From assembly GCA_021793215.1 (NCBI GenBank), contig JAJYTE010000030.1:1-34671 (forward strand): a stretch of 34,671 nucleotides of DNA, written 5' to 3'. The DNA is from Bacillota bacterium (lineage in GTDB: Bacteria > Bacillota > Sulfobacillia > JAJZYS01 > JAJYTV01). The position numbers and the translations under genes were made by a program. This document shows, in pieces, positions 1 to 7,294 of the stretch (within the stretch, counting starts at the first letter, position 1; every line of letters begins with the position of its first letter). Below the pieces are notes generated by a model. The model saw nothing but the letters and a program-made list of their open reading frames with translations, was not told the origin of the DNA and did no database searches.

Positions 1-126
<126 letters not shown>

Positions 127-255
127 CGTAGACGCACTCTCCCTCGCATGAAGTTCCGCGTGACGATTCGATCCCAACCGCCCGTTTCCTGCGACCGGAC
201 GTCGCGATCCCGCGTAGACCCAGTCTGCCCAAGGGATCCCGGCGGCGCGCAAGTG

Positions 256-264
256 TGGTAGATT
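256..264 (+). promoter_or_regulatory. Candidate extended -10 promoter of hisC
   Basis: TGGTAGATT fits the TGn-TAnnnT extended -10 form and lies 36 bases before the hisC ATG. No good -35 hexamer lies 16-18 bases upstream. Very similar elements precede murE (18741) and the propeller lipoprotein (25701). Confidence 0.4.
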
Positions 265-300
265 CTGAAGTTGCGGACGAAGAGGCAAGGAGTGGTTCGC

Positions 301-1368
301 ATGCCGGAGCCGAGACCCGAACTCGCCGCGCTGGGGGCCTACCGCCCCGGGCGCCCGGAGGGGACGGCGGGAGCCACGCTCGTGAACCTCGCCGCGAACG
401 AGAACCCCTGGGGCCCCTCGCCGGGTGTCGCCAGGCGCCTCCTGTCGCTGGCGCTGCATCGCTACCCCGACATGGCCGGCGAGCAGCTGCTCGCGCAGTT
501 GGCCGACGACTGGCAGCTCGGGCCGGATGAACTCCTGCTGGGCACCGGCAGCGGTCACCTGATCAAGTGCCTCGCGGAGGCGTACGTGCGACCCGGCGAT
601 CCGGTCGTCGTCTGCGACCCCACCTTCTCGCTCTACCGCGCGGACGCGCAGCTGATGGGAGGACGCGTCGCTGCGCTTCCCGGCAGCGGGCACTCCGTGG
701 ACTTCTCGGGGCTCGCATCCTTCGTGCGGCGCACTGCCCCGCGCCTCGTCTTCGCCTGCAGCCCGAACAACCCGACGGGGGACGCGCTCGACGCCGCCCA
801 GGTCGATGCCCTTTGCGACGCACTGCCCGCAGGCTCCCTCGCGGTGATCGACGAGGCGTACGTGCACTTCGCCGAGAGCCCCGCCGACACCCTGGGATAC
901 GTGCGCCGGGGCGCGCCCATCGCCGTGCTGCGCACCTTCTCGAAGGCCTACGGCCTCGCGGGCATGCGCCTCGGGGTGCTTGCGGCGCCGCCGGGCGTCA
1001 TCGCCGACGTTCGGCGCGTGCGCGAACCGTTCCCCGCCTCCGTGCCGGCACTCGCGGCGGCCGAGGCGGCTGCCGCGGACAAGGACCACCTCGCGCGCGT
1101 GATCGCGGACACGCGCGCCGGACGGGGGGACCTCATGCGAGAACTCGGGGCACGCGGCTTCGACGTGCACCCCGGGCACGGCAACTTCGTCTGGGCCCGG
1201 GTACCGGGCGCAAGCGCCGAGGGGCTCGTCCTCGCGCTTCGGCGTGAAGGCGTGCTGGTTCGGGACGGCGCCGGGTTCGGCGTGCCGTCGCACGTCCGCG
1301 TCAGCGTCGGCACGCCGGCGGAGATTGCAGCGCTCGTCCAGGCGCTCGACCGCATCGACCAACGGTGA
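301..1368 (+). CDS. hisC: Histidinol-phosphate aminotransferase
   Basis: This 355-residue PLP enzyme converts imidazole-acetol phosphate to histidinol phosphate. Visible family features are the N-terminal [13 protein letters not shown], the SPNNPTGD motif, the DEAYVHF strand and the PLP-lysine motif [15 protein letters not shown] chose ATG 301 over an upstream in-frame start at 271 because AAGGAG sits 8 bases before it. It is the first gene of the his cluster, but a 95-base gap with its own likely promoter separates it from hisG. HisC can overlap functionally with tyrosine/phenylalanine aminotransferases; the his context favours HisC. Confidence 0.93.
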   Translation: MPEPRPELAALGAYRPGRPEGTAGATLVNLAANENPWGPSPGVARRLLSLALHRYPDMAGEQLLAQLADDWQLGPDELLLGTGSGHLIKCLAEAYVRPGDPVVVCDPTFSLYRADAQLMGGRVAALPGSGHSVDFSGLASFVRRTAPRLVFACSPNNPTGDALDAAQVDALCDALPAGSLAVIDEAYVHFAESPADTLGYVRRGAPIAVLRTFSKAYGLAGMRLGVLAAPPGVIADVRRVREPFPASVPALAAAEAAAADKDHLARVIADTRAGRGDLMRELGARGFDVHPGHGNFVWARVPGASAEGLVLALRREGVLVRDGAGFGVPSHVRVSVGTPAEIAALVQALDRIDQR

Positions 1369-1386
1369 AGCGATCGCGATTGCGGG

Positions 1387-1416
1387 TTGACGGGAGACGA
1401 GGCAGCGTATTACGAT
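1387..1416 (+). promoter_or_regulatory. Candidate sigma-A-type promoter for hisG-hisIE
   Basis: TTGACG (1387-1392), an 18-base spacer and TACGAT (1411-1416) lie in the hisC-hisG gap, with the hisG start about 48 bases downstream. This suggests hisG onward can be transcribed separately from hisC. Confidence 0.45.
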
Positions 1417-1434
1417 CGCTCTACTCCATTACAG

Positions 1435-1446
1435 TATAGTGCTATA
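1435..1446 (+). repeat. Short dyad TATAG-TG-CTATA upstream of hisG
   Basis: A perfect 5-2-5 inverted repeat lies in an AT-rich patch within the GC-rich his leader. It falls between the candidate promoter and the hisG ribosome site (AAGGGAG, 1449-1455). It could be an operator or a chance dyad. Confidence 0.3.
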
Positions 1447-1463
1447 GCAAGGGAGTGCGAGAA

Positions 1464-2081
1464 ATGCTGCTTGCCCTGGCTACCGGAAGACTCGAGCAGC
1501 CGGGTTGGGACTGGTTGAACGCGCGCGGACTCGCGGTCGGACGGCGGTCCGGCAGGCGCCTCCTCTGGACGGCGCAGCCATCGCTCGAGGTCGCGCTGGT
1601 TCGCGGACGCGACATCCCGGCGCTGCTCGAACGGCAAGCCGTGGACGTGGCGATCGTCGGGCGCGACGTGGTCGAGGACTCCGGCATCGAACTCTCGCTG
1701 ACGGAGAGCCTCGGCTTCGGCGAGTGCAGGCTCGTGTTCGCGACGCCGCAAACGTGGGCCCCGGACCGCTCGCAGGCGCTGCGCATCGCCACGCGCTACG
1801 GCGAGCTGACGCGGCGCTGGGCGGCTGCGAAGGGGCTCCAGGTCGAGATCGTGTCCCTCGGTGGATCCGTCGAGGTCGCGCCGGCGCTCGGGCTCGCGGA
1901 CGCCGTCGTCGACATCGTGGAGACGGGCGCGACGCTGCGCTCGAACGGACTCATCGAACGCGAGGTGGTGCTCACCTCGTACGCCGGCCTCGCGACCCGC
2001 GCCGGCGAGGAGCACCGCGCACTCGCCCTCTCGTCCGGCTTCGCCGCGGCCAGCGAGCTCGGCCGGGCAGGCGGCGCGTGA
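1464..2081 (+). CDS. hisG: ATP phosphoribosyltransferase, short form
   Basis: HisG joins ATP and PRPP in the first step of histidine synthesis. At 205 residues it is the short form, which lacks the C-terminal regulatory domain and in known organisms needs HisZ as partner. It begins MLLALATGRL, as the family does, and carries a VDVAIVGRDVVED segment and the PRPP-binding region around DAVVDIVETGATLRSNG. ATG 1464 is preferred to GTG 1455 because AAGGGAG ends 8 bases before the ATG. Its stop overlaps the hisB start (GTGA). No hisZ is visible in the window. Confidence 0.93.
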   Translation: MLLALATGRLEQPGWDWLNARGLAVGRRSGRRLLWTAQPSLEVALVRGRDIPALLERQAVDVAIVGRDVVEDSGIELSLTESLGFGECRLVFATPQTWAPDRSQALRIATRYGELTRRWAAAKGLQVEIVSLGGSVEVAPALGLADAVVDIVETGATLRSNGLIEREVVLTSYAGLATRAGEEHRALALSSGFAAASELGRAGGA

Positions 2082-2683
2082 ACGGCGCACAGGATGAGGG
2101 CGGCGCAGTCGCGCTCTCCCCGGTCGCGCTGACGCGGACGACGCGGGAGACCGACGTTGCGGTGCGCCTGGGCGGCGACGGCTCGGAGGCGTCGACCCCC
2201 ATCCCGATCTTCACGCACTTCCTTGAGGCGATGCTGCGAACCTGGGGACAGCCTGCGGCGGTGCGCGCGACGGGGGACGTCGAGGTCGACCCGCACCACC
2301 TCGCGGAGGACGTCGGCATCGTCCTCGGCCAAGCGCTGGGACGCTTCCTCCCTGGCTACACCGGCATCGCGCGCTACGGCTGGTCGATCGTCCCGATGGA
2401 CGATGCCCTGGCGGAGGTCGCGCTGGACCTCTCCGGCCGCGCAGGCTGCCACGTGACGTCGGAACCGGAGGGACCGGTCGGCGGCGTGGACGGCGAGGTC
2501 TTCCTAGAGTTCTTCGAGGGATTTTGCCGCGGCGGCACCTTGACGCTGCACATCGCGTTTCGCGCCGGCAGCAACCGACACCACCGCTGGGAGGGCGCGT
2601 TCAAGGCGCTCGGCCTCGCGCTGCGTGCGGCCACGGCGCCGCGCGAGGGCGGTGTGCTGAGCACGAAGGGAATGATCGGGTGA
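2078..2683 (+). CDS. hisB: Imidazoleglycerol-phosphate dehydratase
   Basis: HisB (201 residues, normal for the monofunctional enzyme) dehydrates imidazoleglycerol phosphate to imidazole-acetol phosphate. The metal-binding motifs are recognisable: DPHHLAEDVG, TLHI and NRHHRWEGAFKALG, with the C-terminal STKG. The first motif reads FTHFLEAM where most homologues have FDHML, so the aspartate is replaced although the histidine is kept. The GTG start overlaps the hisG stop as GTGA, a sign of translational coupling. There is no fused phosphatase domain. Confidence 0.92.
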   Translation: MNGAQDEGGAVALSPVALTRTTRETDVAVRLGGDGSEASTPIPIFTHFLEAMLRTWGQPAAVRATGDVEVDPHHLAEDVGIVLGQALGRFLPGYTGIARYGWSIVPMDDALAEVALDLSGRAGCHVTSEPEGPVGGVDGEVFLEFFEGFCRGGTLTLHIAFRAGSNRHHRWEGAFKALGLALRAATAPREGGVLSTKGMIG

Positions 2684-3330
2684 TCGCGATCGCGGACCTC
2701 GGCATCGGCAACCTGAGCTCGGTGCGCTGGGCCCTCGAGCGTCTGGGGGCGCAGGTGGAGGTCACCAGTTCCCCTGCGGCGCTGCGCGGGGCGCAGGCCA
2801 TCGTGCTGCCCGGCGTCGGACACTTCGAAGCGGCAGCGCAGCGCCTCTCCCAGGGCGACCTCGGCGCTACGCTGCGCGAGCGCGCCCAGAGCGTGCCCCT
2901 GTTCGGCATCTGCCTCGGCATGCAGCTCCTGTTCGAGCGCTCGGAGGAGGGGGGCGAGGGCCTCGGCCTTCTGCCCGGCACCGTCCGGCGCATGGCGCCC
3001 CGCGGACTGCCGCTGCCCCACACCGGCTGGAACAGCGTCGAGGTCGAACCGAACGCGGGATTTCTGACGGCCTCGGGCTCCGGGGAGGCGTACTTCGTGC
3101 ACTCCTACGCCGTGGAGCCTGCACAGAGGGCGCACGTGGCGGCGCGAACCGAGTACGGCGAGCGGTTCGTCTCGGCCGTCCGCTCCGGGCATGTGGCCGG
3201 GGTCCAGTTCCATCCGGAGCGCAGCGGCGCCTACGGCCGCCGCATGCTCGCGTCGTTCCTCGAGGAGGTGGCAGTGTGTTCGAAGTCATCCCGTCCATCG
3301 ACCTCTTGGAAGGGCGCGTCGTCCGCCTGA
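2680..3330 (+). CDS. hisH: Imidazole glycerol phosphate synthase, glutaminase subunit
   Basis: HisH releases ammonia from glutamine for HisF. The class I amidotransferase features are all present: the N-terminal IADLGIGNLSSV, the oxyanion strand VLPGVGHFEAA, the nucleophile motif GICLGMQLLFE and the catalytic His-Glu pair in GVQFHPERSG. It starts at a GTG overlapping the hisB stop (GTGA). At 216 residues it is about 15 longer than usual, because the frame stays open past the LASFLEEV end and runs 55 bases into hisA before TGA. Confidence 0.93.
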   Translation: MIAIADLGIGNLSSVRWALERLGAQVEVTSSPAALRGAQAIVLPGVGHFEAAAQRLSQGDLGATLRERAQSVPLFGICLGMQLLFERSEEGGEGLGLLPGTVRRMAPRGLPLPHTGWNSVEVEPNAGFLTASGSGEAYFVHSYAVEPAQRAHVAARTEYGERFVSAVRSGHVAGVQFHPERSGAYGRRMLASFLEEVAVCSKSSRPSTSWKGASSA

Positions 3331-3989
3331 GCCAGGGCGACGCGGAGCGCCGGACCGACTACGGCGACGATCCCCTGGCGGTCGGCACCCGCTGGGTCGC
3401 AGGCGGCGCGCGCCGCCTGCACGTCGTCGACCTCGACGCGGCGTTCGGCGTCGGCTGCGCGACGGACGGAGTCGTCGCACAGCTCAGCGCACTCGGCGCT
3501 GCCGTGCAGGTGGGGGGAGGAATCCACGACCTCGCGACCGCGCGCTCGCGCCTCGCGGCTGGCGCCACGGACATCGTCCTCGGGTCGCTCCTGGCCATGC
3601 CGGGGAAGCTGCGGGACGTCGTCGAGTGCGTCGGCGCGCACCGCGTGATCGGGGCGATCGATGTGCGGCAGGGCCGACTGCAGATCGCCGGCTGGCGGCG
3701 GGCGGCATCGCTCGACCCGCTGGAGGCGTTCCGCTTCGCGCGATCGCTCGGCGTCGAGCGTTTCCTCGTCACCGCGGTCGAGCGGGATGGTACGGAGTGC
3801 GGTCCAGATCTCGCCTTCCTGCGGCGCTTCGTGGGCGTGGGCTGCACGGTCTGGGCGTCTGGAGGCATCGGGCGGCTCGAGGACCTCGCCGCGGTGGCCG
3901 CGCTCGGCCTCTCCGGGGCGATCGTCGGGCGGGCACTCTACGAGGGCCGATTCTCCCTCGAGCAGGCGCTGCAGGTGGCGGCGTGCTGA
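3276..3989 (+). CDS. hisA: Phosphoribosylformimino-AICAR phosphate isomerase
   Basis: HisA catalyses the Amadori isomerisation of ProFAR to PRFAR. The 237 residues form a TIM barrel, with the acid aspartate in PSIDLLEGRVVRLSQGD, the phosphate-binding VGGGIHD and the second half-barrel ASGGIGRLEDL. The GTG start lies inside hisH, with GAGGAGG 5-10 bases upstream within the hisH frame. The 3' end overlaps hisF by 7 bases (GTGCTGA). Confidence 0.94.
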   Translation: MFEVIPSIDLLEGRVVRLSQGDAERRTDYGDDPLAVGTRWVAGGARRLHVVDLDAAFGVGCATDGVVAQLSALGAAVQVGGGIHDLATARSRLAAGATDIVLGSLLAMPGKLRDVVECVGAHRVIGAIDVRQGRLQIAGWRRAASLDPLEAFRFARSLGVERFLVTAVERDGTECGPDLAFLRRFVGVGCTVWASGGIGRLEDLAAVAALGLSGAIVGRALYEGRFSLEQALQVAAC

Positions 3990-4744
3990 GGCGGCGGATC
4001 ATCCCATGCCTGGATGTCGCCGGAGACATCGTGGTCAAGGGGACGAGGTTCCAGGATCTGCAGGTGATGGGCGACCCGGCCGAGCTCGCCGCGCGCTACG
4101 AGGAGCAGGGCGCCGACGAGGTCGTCCTACTGGACATCACCGCGAGCGCAGAGGGGCGCGCGCCGCGCCCCGAGGTGGTGGAGAGGGTCGCGCGGCGCCT
4201 CGGCATCCCCCTGACGGTCGGAGGAGGGCTCGGGAGCCTCGCGGTGATCGGACAGGTGCTTGGCGCCGGCGCCGACAAGGTGTCGCTGAACACCCCGGCG
4301 CTGCAGCAGCCGGAGTTGATCACCGCGGCGGCGCAGCGCTTCGGGAGTCAGGCGGTCGTCGTGGCCGTCGACGTACGCCGCGTCGACGACGATTGGGCCG
4401 TCTTCGCGCGCGGCGGGAGCGAGCCGACCGCGTGGCGGCTCGCTCCATGGCTGAAGAAGGTCGAGTCGCTGGGTGCCGGGGAGATCCTGCTCACCTCGAT
4501 CGACCGCGACGGCACCGGCGGCGGTTACGACCTCGAGGCCCTGCGCTCCGCTGCTGCCACGGTCGGCCTGCCGATCACCGCCTCGGGAGGCGGCGCCTTT
4601 GCCGAGCAGATCGCCGCGGCGCTTGCGGTGCCCGGCGTCACTGGAGCCCTGATCGCCGGCATCCTGCACTCGGGTCGTACGACGGTTGCGGATCTCAAGT
4701 GCGAACTTCATGCGATGGGGGTGTCGGTGCGTGCAGCAGGTTGA
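3983..4744 (+). CDS. hisF: Imidazole glycerol phosphate synthase, cyclase subunit
   Basis: HisF forms imidazole glycerol phosphate and AICAR using ammonia from HisH. It has 253 residues, the standard length. The catalytic aspartate in RRIIPCLDV, the phosphate site VGGGLGS, LLTSIDRDGTGGGYD and ITASGGGA are visible. The GTG start lies within the last codons of hisA and its end overlaps hisIE by 14 bases, so this stretch of the operon has no intergenic DNA. Confidence 0.94.
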   Translation: MLRRRIIPCLDVAGDIVVKGTRFQDLQVMGDPAELAARYEEQGADEVVLLDITASAEGRAPRPEVVERVARRLGIPLTVGGGLGSLAVIGQVLGAGADKVSLNTPALQQPELITAAAQRFGSQAVVVAVDVRRVDDDWAVFARGGSEPTAWRLAPWLKKVESLGAGEILLTSIDRDGTGGGYDLEALRSAAATVGLPITASGGGAFAEQIAAALAVPGVTGALIAGILHSGRTTVADLKCELHAMGVSVRAAG

Positions 4745-5330
4745 CCCCGCCGCCCTGCGGCCGGTTGTGGTGCAGGACGTCGACAGCGGCGCCGTCCTGA
4801 TGCTCGCCTACGCGAACGAGGATGCGCTGGCGCTCACGCGGGCTACCGGCAGGGCGCACTTCTTCAGTCGCTCGCGCCAGGAGATCTGGGACAAGGGCAG
4901 CACCTCAGGCCAGATCCTCGAGGTGTGCGCGGTTTCTGTAGACTGCGACGGGGACGCGCTCCTCTACAAGGTGCGCGCGCCGCACGGCGCCTGCCACACG
5001 GGCGCGAGGAGCTGCTTCAGTGACGACGGTCCACCGGCGGGCGAGCTCGGGCGCCTGTGGCAGACGATGCGCCTGCGCATCGAGAGCGCGGATCCCACGG
5101 ACTCGTACACGCGCCGTCTCTACGACGCCGGTCTCGACCGGGTGCTTCGCAAGGTCGGCGAGGAGTCGGGCGAAGTGATCATCGCCTTTAAGGGGGGAAG
5201 GACGGAGGAGATCGCCGCCGAGGCGAGCGATCTCCTCTACCACCTTTGGCTCGCGCTGCATGCATCTGGGGTCAACCTCGCGGACATCGCGCAGGTTCTG
5301 CGCGCCCGCGCGGCGCAGCCCGCGCGCTGA
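4731..5330 (+). CDS. hisI: Bifunctional phosphoribosyl-AMP cyclohydrolase / phosphoribosyl-ATP pyrophosphatase
   Basis: This 199-residue fusion performs the second and third histidine steps. Residues 1 to about 105 are the HisI domain, with FFSRSRQEIWDKGSTSG and the zinc/magnesium cluster around VDCDGDALL, HGACHTGARSCF. The remainder is HisE, with RKVGEESGEVIIAFK and EASDLLYHLWLAL. GTG 4731 inside hisF is the best start, since it puts the conserved domain at the N-terminus. It is the last gene of the operon and converges on the anti-sigma gene with only 10 bases between; I see no terminator hairpin. Confidence 0.93.
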   Translation: MQQVDPAALRPVVVQDVDSGAVLMLAYANEDALALTRATGRAHFFSRSRQEIWDKGSTSGQILEVCAVSVDCDGDALLYKVRAPHGACHTGARSCFSDDGPPAGELGRLWQTMRLRIESADPTDSYTRRLYDAGLDRVLRKVGEESGEVIIAFKGGRTEEIAAEASDLLYHLWLALHASGVNLADIAQVLRARAAQPAR

Positions 5331-5340
5331 GCACCGCCGC

Positions 5341-5679
5341 CTAGACGGTCGCCCGGGGCGCGATCAGCTCGACGGCGAGCCACCCGACAAGCGCGGCCAA
5401 AAGCGCCGTAGAGACCGTGGGCAGCGCGCCCCCCGCTTCGTAGAACTGCACAGCCGACGCCGTGACGACGGCCGGCCCGAGCACTGCCATCAGCGCGACC
5501 GCAAAGAAGCAGACCGCGGCCGCCGCGCCGATCAGCACGAGGTCGCGCGTGCGCCATGGCACCCGCGGCAGCGAGCGGGGACGTTCCGGCAGAAACGGCG
5601 CGGCCATCGTGGGCACGGTGGGCTCCGGCATGGCGCGCAGCATCTCTGCGAGCTCTCGGTCAGACATGCGGTGCGACAC
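5341..5679 (-). CDS. Probable membrane anti-sigma factor
   Basis: A 112-residue protein with a cytoplasmic N-terminus (SDRELAEMLRAMPEP), a proline-rich linker and two predicted membrane segments at about 47-70 and 86-107. It directly follows and overlaps the ECF sigma gene by 20 bases, which is the usual place for a cognate anti-sigma factor. GTG 5679 has GGGAGGG 7 bases upstream. It lacks the HxxxCxxC zinc motif of ZAS-type anti-sigmas, so the function rests on position and topology only. Confidence 0.6.
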   Translation of the reverse strand: MSHRMSDRELAEMLRAMPEPTVPTMAAPFLPERPRSLPRVPWRTRDLVLIGAAAAVCFFAVALMAVLGPAVVTASAVQFYEAGGALPTVSTALLAALVGWLAVELIAPRATV

Positions 5680-6235
5680 GGACAGTCCCTCCCTGCGCGC
5701 GCGATTCCTCTGCGAGCGATCGCTTCAGGCGCTCGCGCGCCCGATGGACAAAAGTTTTCAGCGTGCCGAGCGGGACTCCGAGGATGGCAGCGGCTTCACG
5801 GTAGGAGAGCCCGTCGCGCAGCACGAGTTCGACGGCGACCCGCTGCGTCGGTGGGAGCGCGCGCATCGCCTCCTCGATCACCCGGCGCTGCTCCTTGCGC
5901 AGGATGCCCTGCGAGGCGTCCTCGCCCGCTGCGTCGGCACCGAGCGCTTCCTCCGGCACGGGATCCTCGCGCCTGCGGCGCAGGTCGTTCTTGGAGAGGT
6001 TGGCGGCGGTCTGCAGCAGCCAAGGGGCGAAGGCGGCGTCCTCGCGCAGCTGCGGCAGCCTCAGCCACGCGCGCGTGAGCGCCTCCTGGGCCAAGTCCTC
6101 GGCGCGGCCGGGGTCCAGCACGAAGCGCAGGCAGAGGCGGAAAAGACGCGGCCAAAGCGGCGCAACGAGCTCTGTGAACGCCTGTTTGTCTCCGGCGCGG
6201 GCGGCGCGCGTGAGCTTGAGCGTGCGATCCTCCAC
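5660..6235 (-). CDS. ECF RNA polymerase sigma factor
   Basis: A 191-residue sigma-70 family protein of ECF type. Region 2 spans about residues 10-80 with DPGRAEDLAQEALTRAW and FAPWLLQTAANLSKNDLRRR. Region 4 near the C-terminus reads LPPTQRVAVELVLRDGLSYREAA then GVPLGTLKTFVHRARERL, a complete helix-turn-helix. I chose GTG 6235 because GGAGGAGG lies 7 bases upstream; the frame is open to 6292, but that extension would translate the repeat at 6266-6309. It overlaps the anti-sigma gene and is divergent from the DUF4097 gene, which is a likely target. Confidence 0.9.
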   Translation of the reverse strand: MEDRTLKLTRAARAGDKQAFTELVAPLWPRLFRLCLRFVLDPGRAEDLAQEALTRAWLRLPQLREDAAFAPWLLQTAANLSKNDLRRRREDPVPEEALGADAAGEDASQGILRKEQRRVIEEAMRALPPTQRVAVELVLRDGLSYREAAAILGVPLGTLKTFVHRARERLKRSLAEESRAQGGTVRVAPHV

Positions 6236-6265
6236 CCGCACGCCTCCTCCCCGTCGGATCTCTGG

Positions 6266-6309
6266 GTTCCACAGTGTTCCAGAGTGGTCCACAGGGTTCC
6301 ACTAGGAAC
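6266..6309. repeat. Four 10-bp direct repeats plus GTTCC-N4-GGAAC dyad in the divergent ECF promoter region
   Basis: Consecutive units are GTTCCACAGT, GTTCCAGAGT, GGTCCACAGG and GTTCCACTAG, one per helical turn. The last unit is followed by GAAC, so GTTCC-ACTA-GGAAC is also a dyad. On the minus strand each unit reads GGAAC or GGACC, the usual ECF -35 core. The array is the only strong structure in the 188 bases between the sigma gene and the DUF4097 gene. Confidence 0.6.
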
Positions 6310-6423
6310 GACAACTGGACTCGACGCTAGGTTTCGCGCCGCGCTTCCAGTTCCTCCATGCGCAGACTCCCTGAAACCTTTGCGACCCGAGGGGGGTCCA
6401 GCGAATTGTGAGGAGGGTCGACG

Positions 6424-7281
6424 ATCAACCGCAAACACTACGCCCTGATCGCGTTCGTCGGCGCCGCCGCTGTCCTCGTGGCGATGTTCTTCGCGATTCG
6501 TCCGATCGACACGTGGCACTTCGGATTGCAGCCGAACGGCAACGTCAACGTCACGGGTCTCACGTTCTCAGGCCGGCCAATGCGGTCAGCGAGCCGAACG
6601 GTATCCGCGCAGGGGGTTCGGCAGGTGGAGATCGAAGCACCTCTTGGCAGCATCTCGCTGACGGCCACCTCTTCGCCCTCCGTGGCCCTGCATTGGACCG
6701 CAGCGACCGACACCGCGAAGGCGCTCAGTGTGACGCGCACGGGGGACGAGCTGATGATCCGGTTCACGCCCCCCAAGACCGTGAGCTACGGTGCTGGCTT
6801 CTCGAAGCTCGACGTCGGTCTTCCGCAAGGGCTCGGGGTGACCGCGAACCTCGACGCCGGGTCCATGAACGTCCAGGGCAACTTCTCGCGCCTGTCGGCG
6901 ACGCTGCAAGCCGGCGCCCTGAGCGTCAGCCAGTTCCACGGCACGCTCTCCGCGCACGACAACCTTGGAGCGATCAACGTGCAAGGCGCCACGATCACCG
7001 GTCCGCTCACCCTGATCGCGGACCTCGGACCGGTCACGTTCTCCGGCGATCCGGGGCTCGCGGCCACCGTCCGGGACCAGATGGGCCCGGTTTCCCTTTC
7101 GGTCGCGCCGCGCGGTCAGCTGGCTGTCCAGGGCAGCGTGCAGATGGGCCCGTTCTCCTCCGGCTTCCCCGGCATCGGCCTCCGCGGCGGTGGCGAGTTC
7201 TCCGGCTCGATCGGCCACGGCCAGCCCGGCTACCTGCACGTCTCGGACCAGCTGGGCCCGGTCACCATCAACCAGTTCTGA
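6424..7281 (+). CDS. DUF4097-type beta-repeat surface protein, probable ATC start
   Basis: A 285-residue protein with an N-terminal hydrophobic anchor (KHYALIAFVGAAAVLVAMFF) and an exported body rich in short beta strands with repeating turns (LDAGSMNVQG, LQAGALSVSQF, DNLGAINVQG, DLGPVTFSG, QMGPVSLSV, QMGPFSSGF). This resembles the DUF4097 putative-adhesin family. There is no ATG, GTG or TTG between the in-frame stop at 6409 and GTG 6478, which would cut the anchor. AGGAGGG at 6411-6417 sits 6 bases before ATC 6424, which restores a charged N-terminus (NRKH). The start is therefore ATC, or an error in the sequence. It is followed with 13 bases by another membrane gene. Confidence 0.72.
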   Translation: MNRKHYALIAFVGAAAVLVAMFFAIRPIDTWHFGLQPNGNVNVTGLTFSGRPMRSASRTVSAQGVRQVEIEAPLGSISLTATSSPSVALHWTAATDTAKALSVTRTGDELMIRFTPPKTVSYGAGFSKLDVGLPQGLGVTANLDAGSMNVQGNFSRLSATLQAGALSVSQFHGTLSAHDNLGAINVQGATITGPLTLIADLGPVTFSGDPGLAATVRDQMGPVSLSVAPRGQLAVQGSVQMGPFSSGFPGIGLRGGGEFSGSIGHGQPGYLHVSDQLGPVTINQF

Positions 7282-7294
7282 GGAGGCGGCCCGA

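Noticed and set aside
127-300. A T-box or leader riboswitch before hisC
   Set aside because: The tuf-hisC gap is short, and shared by divergent genes. I could not find a T-box sequence or a specifier hairpin.
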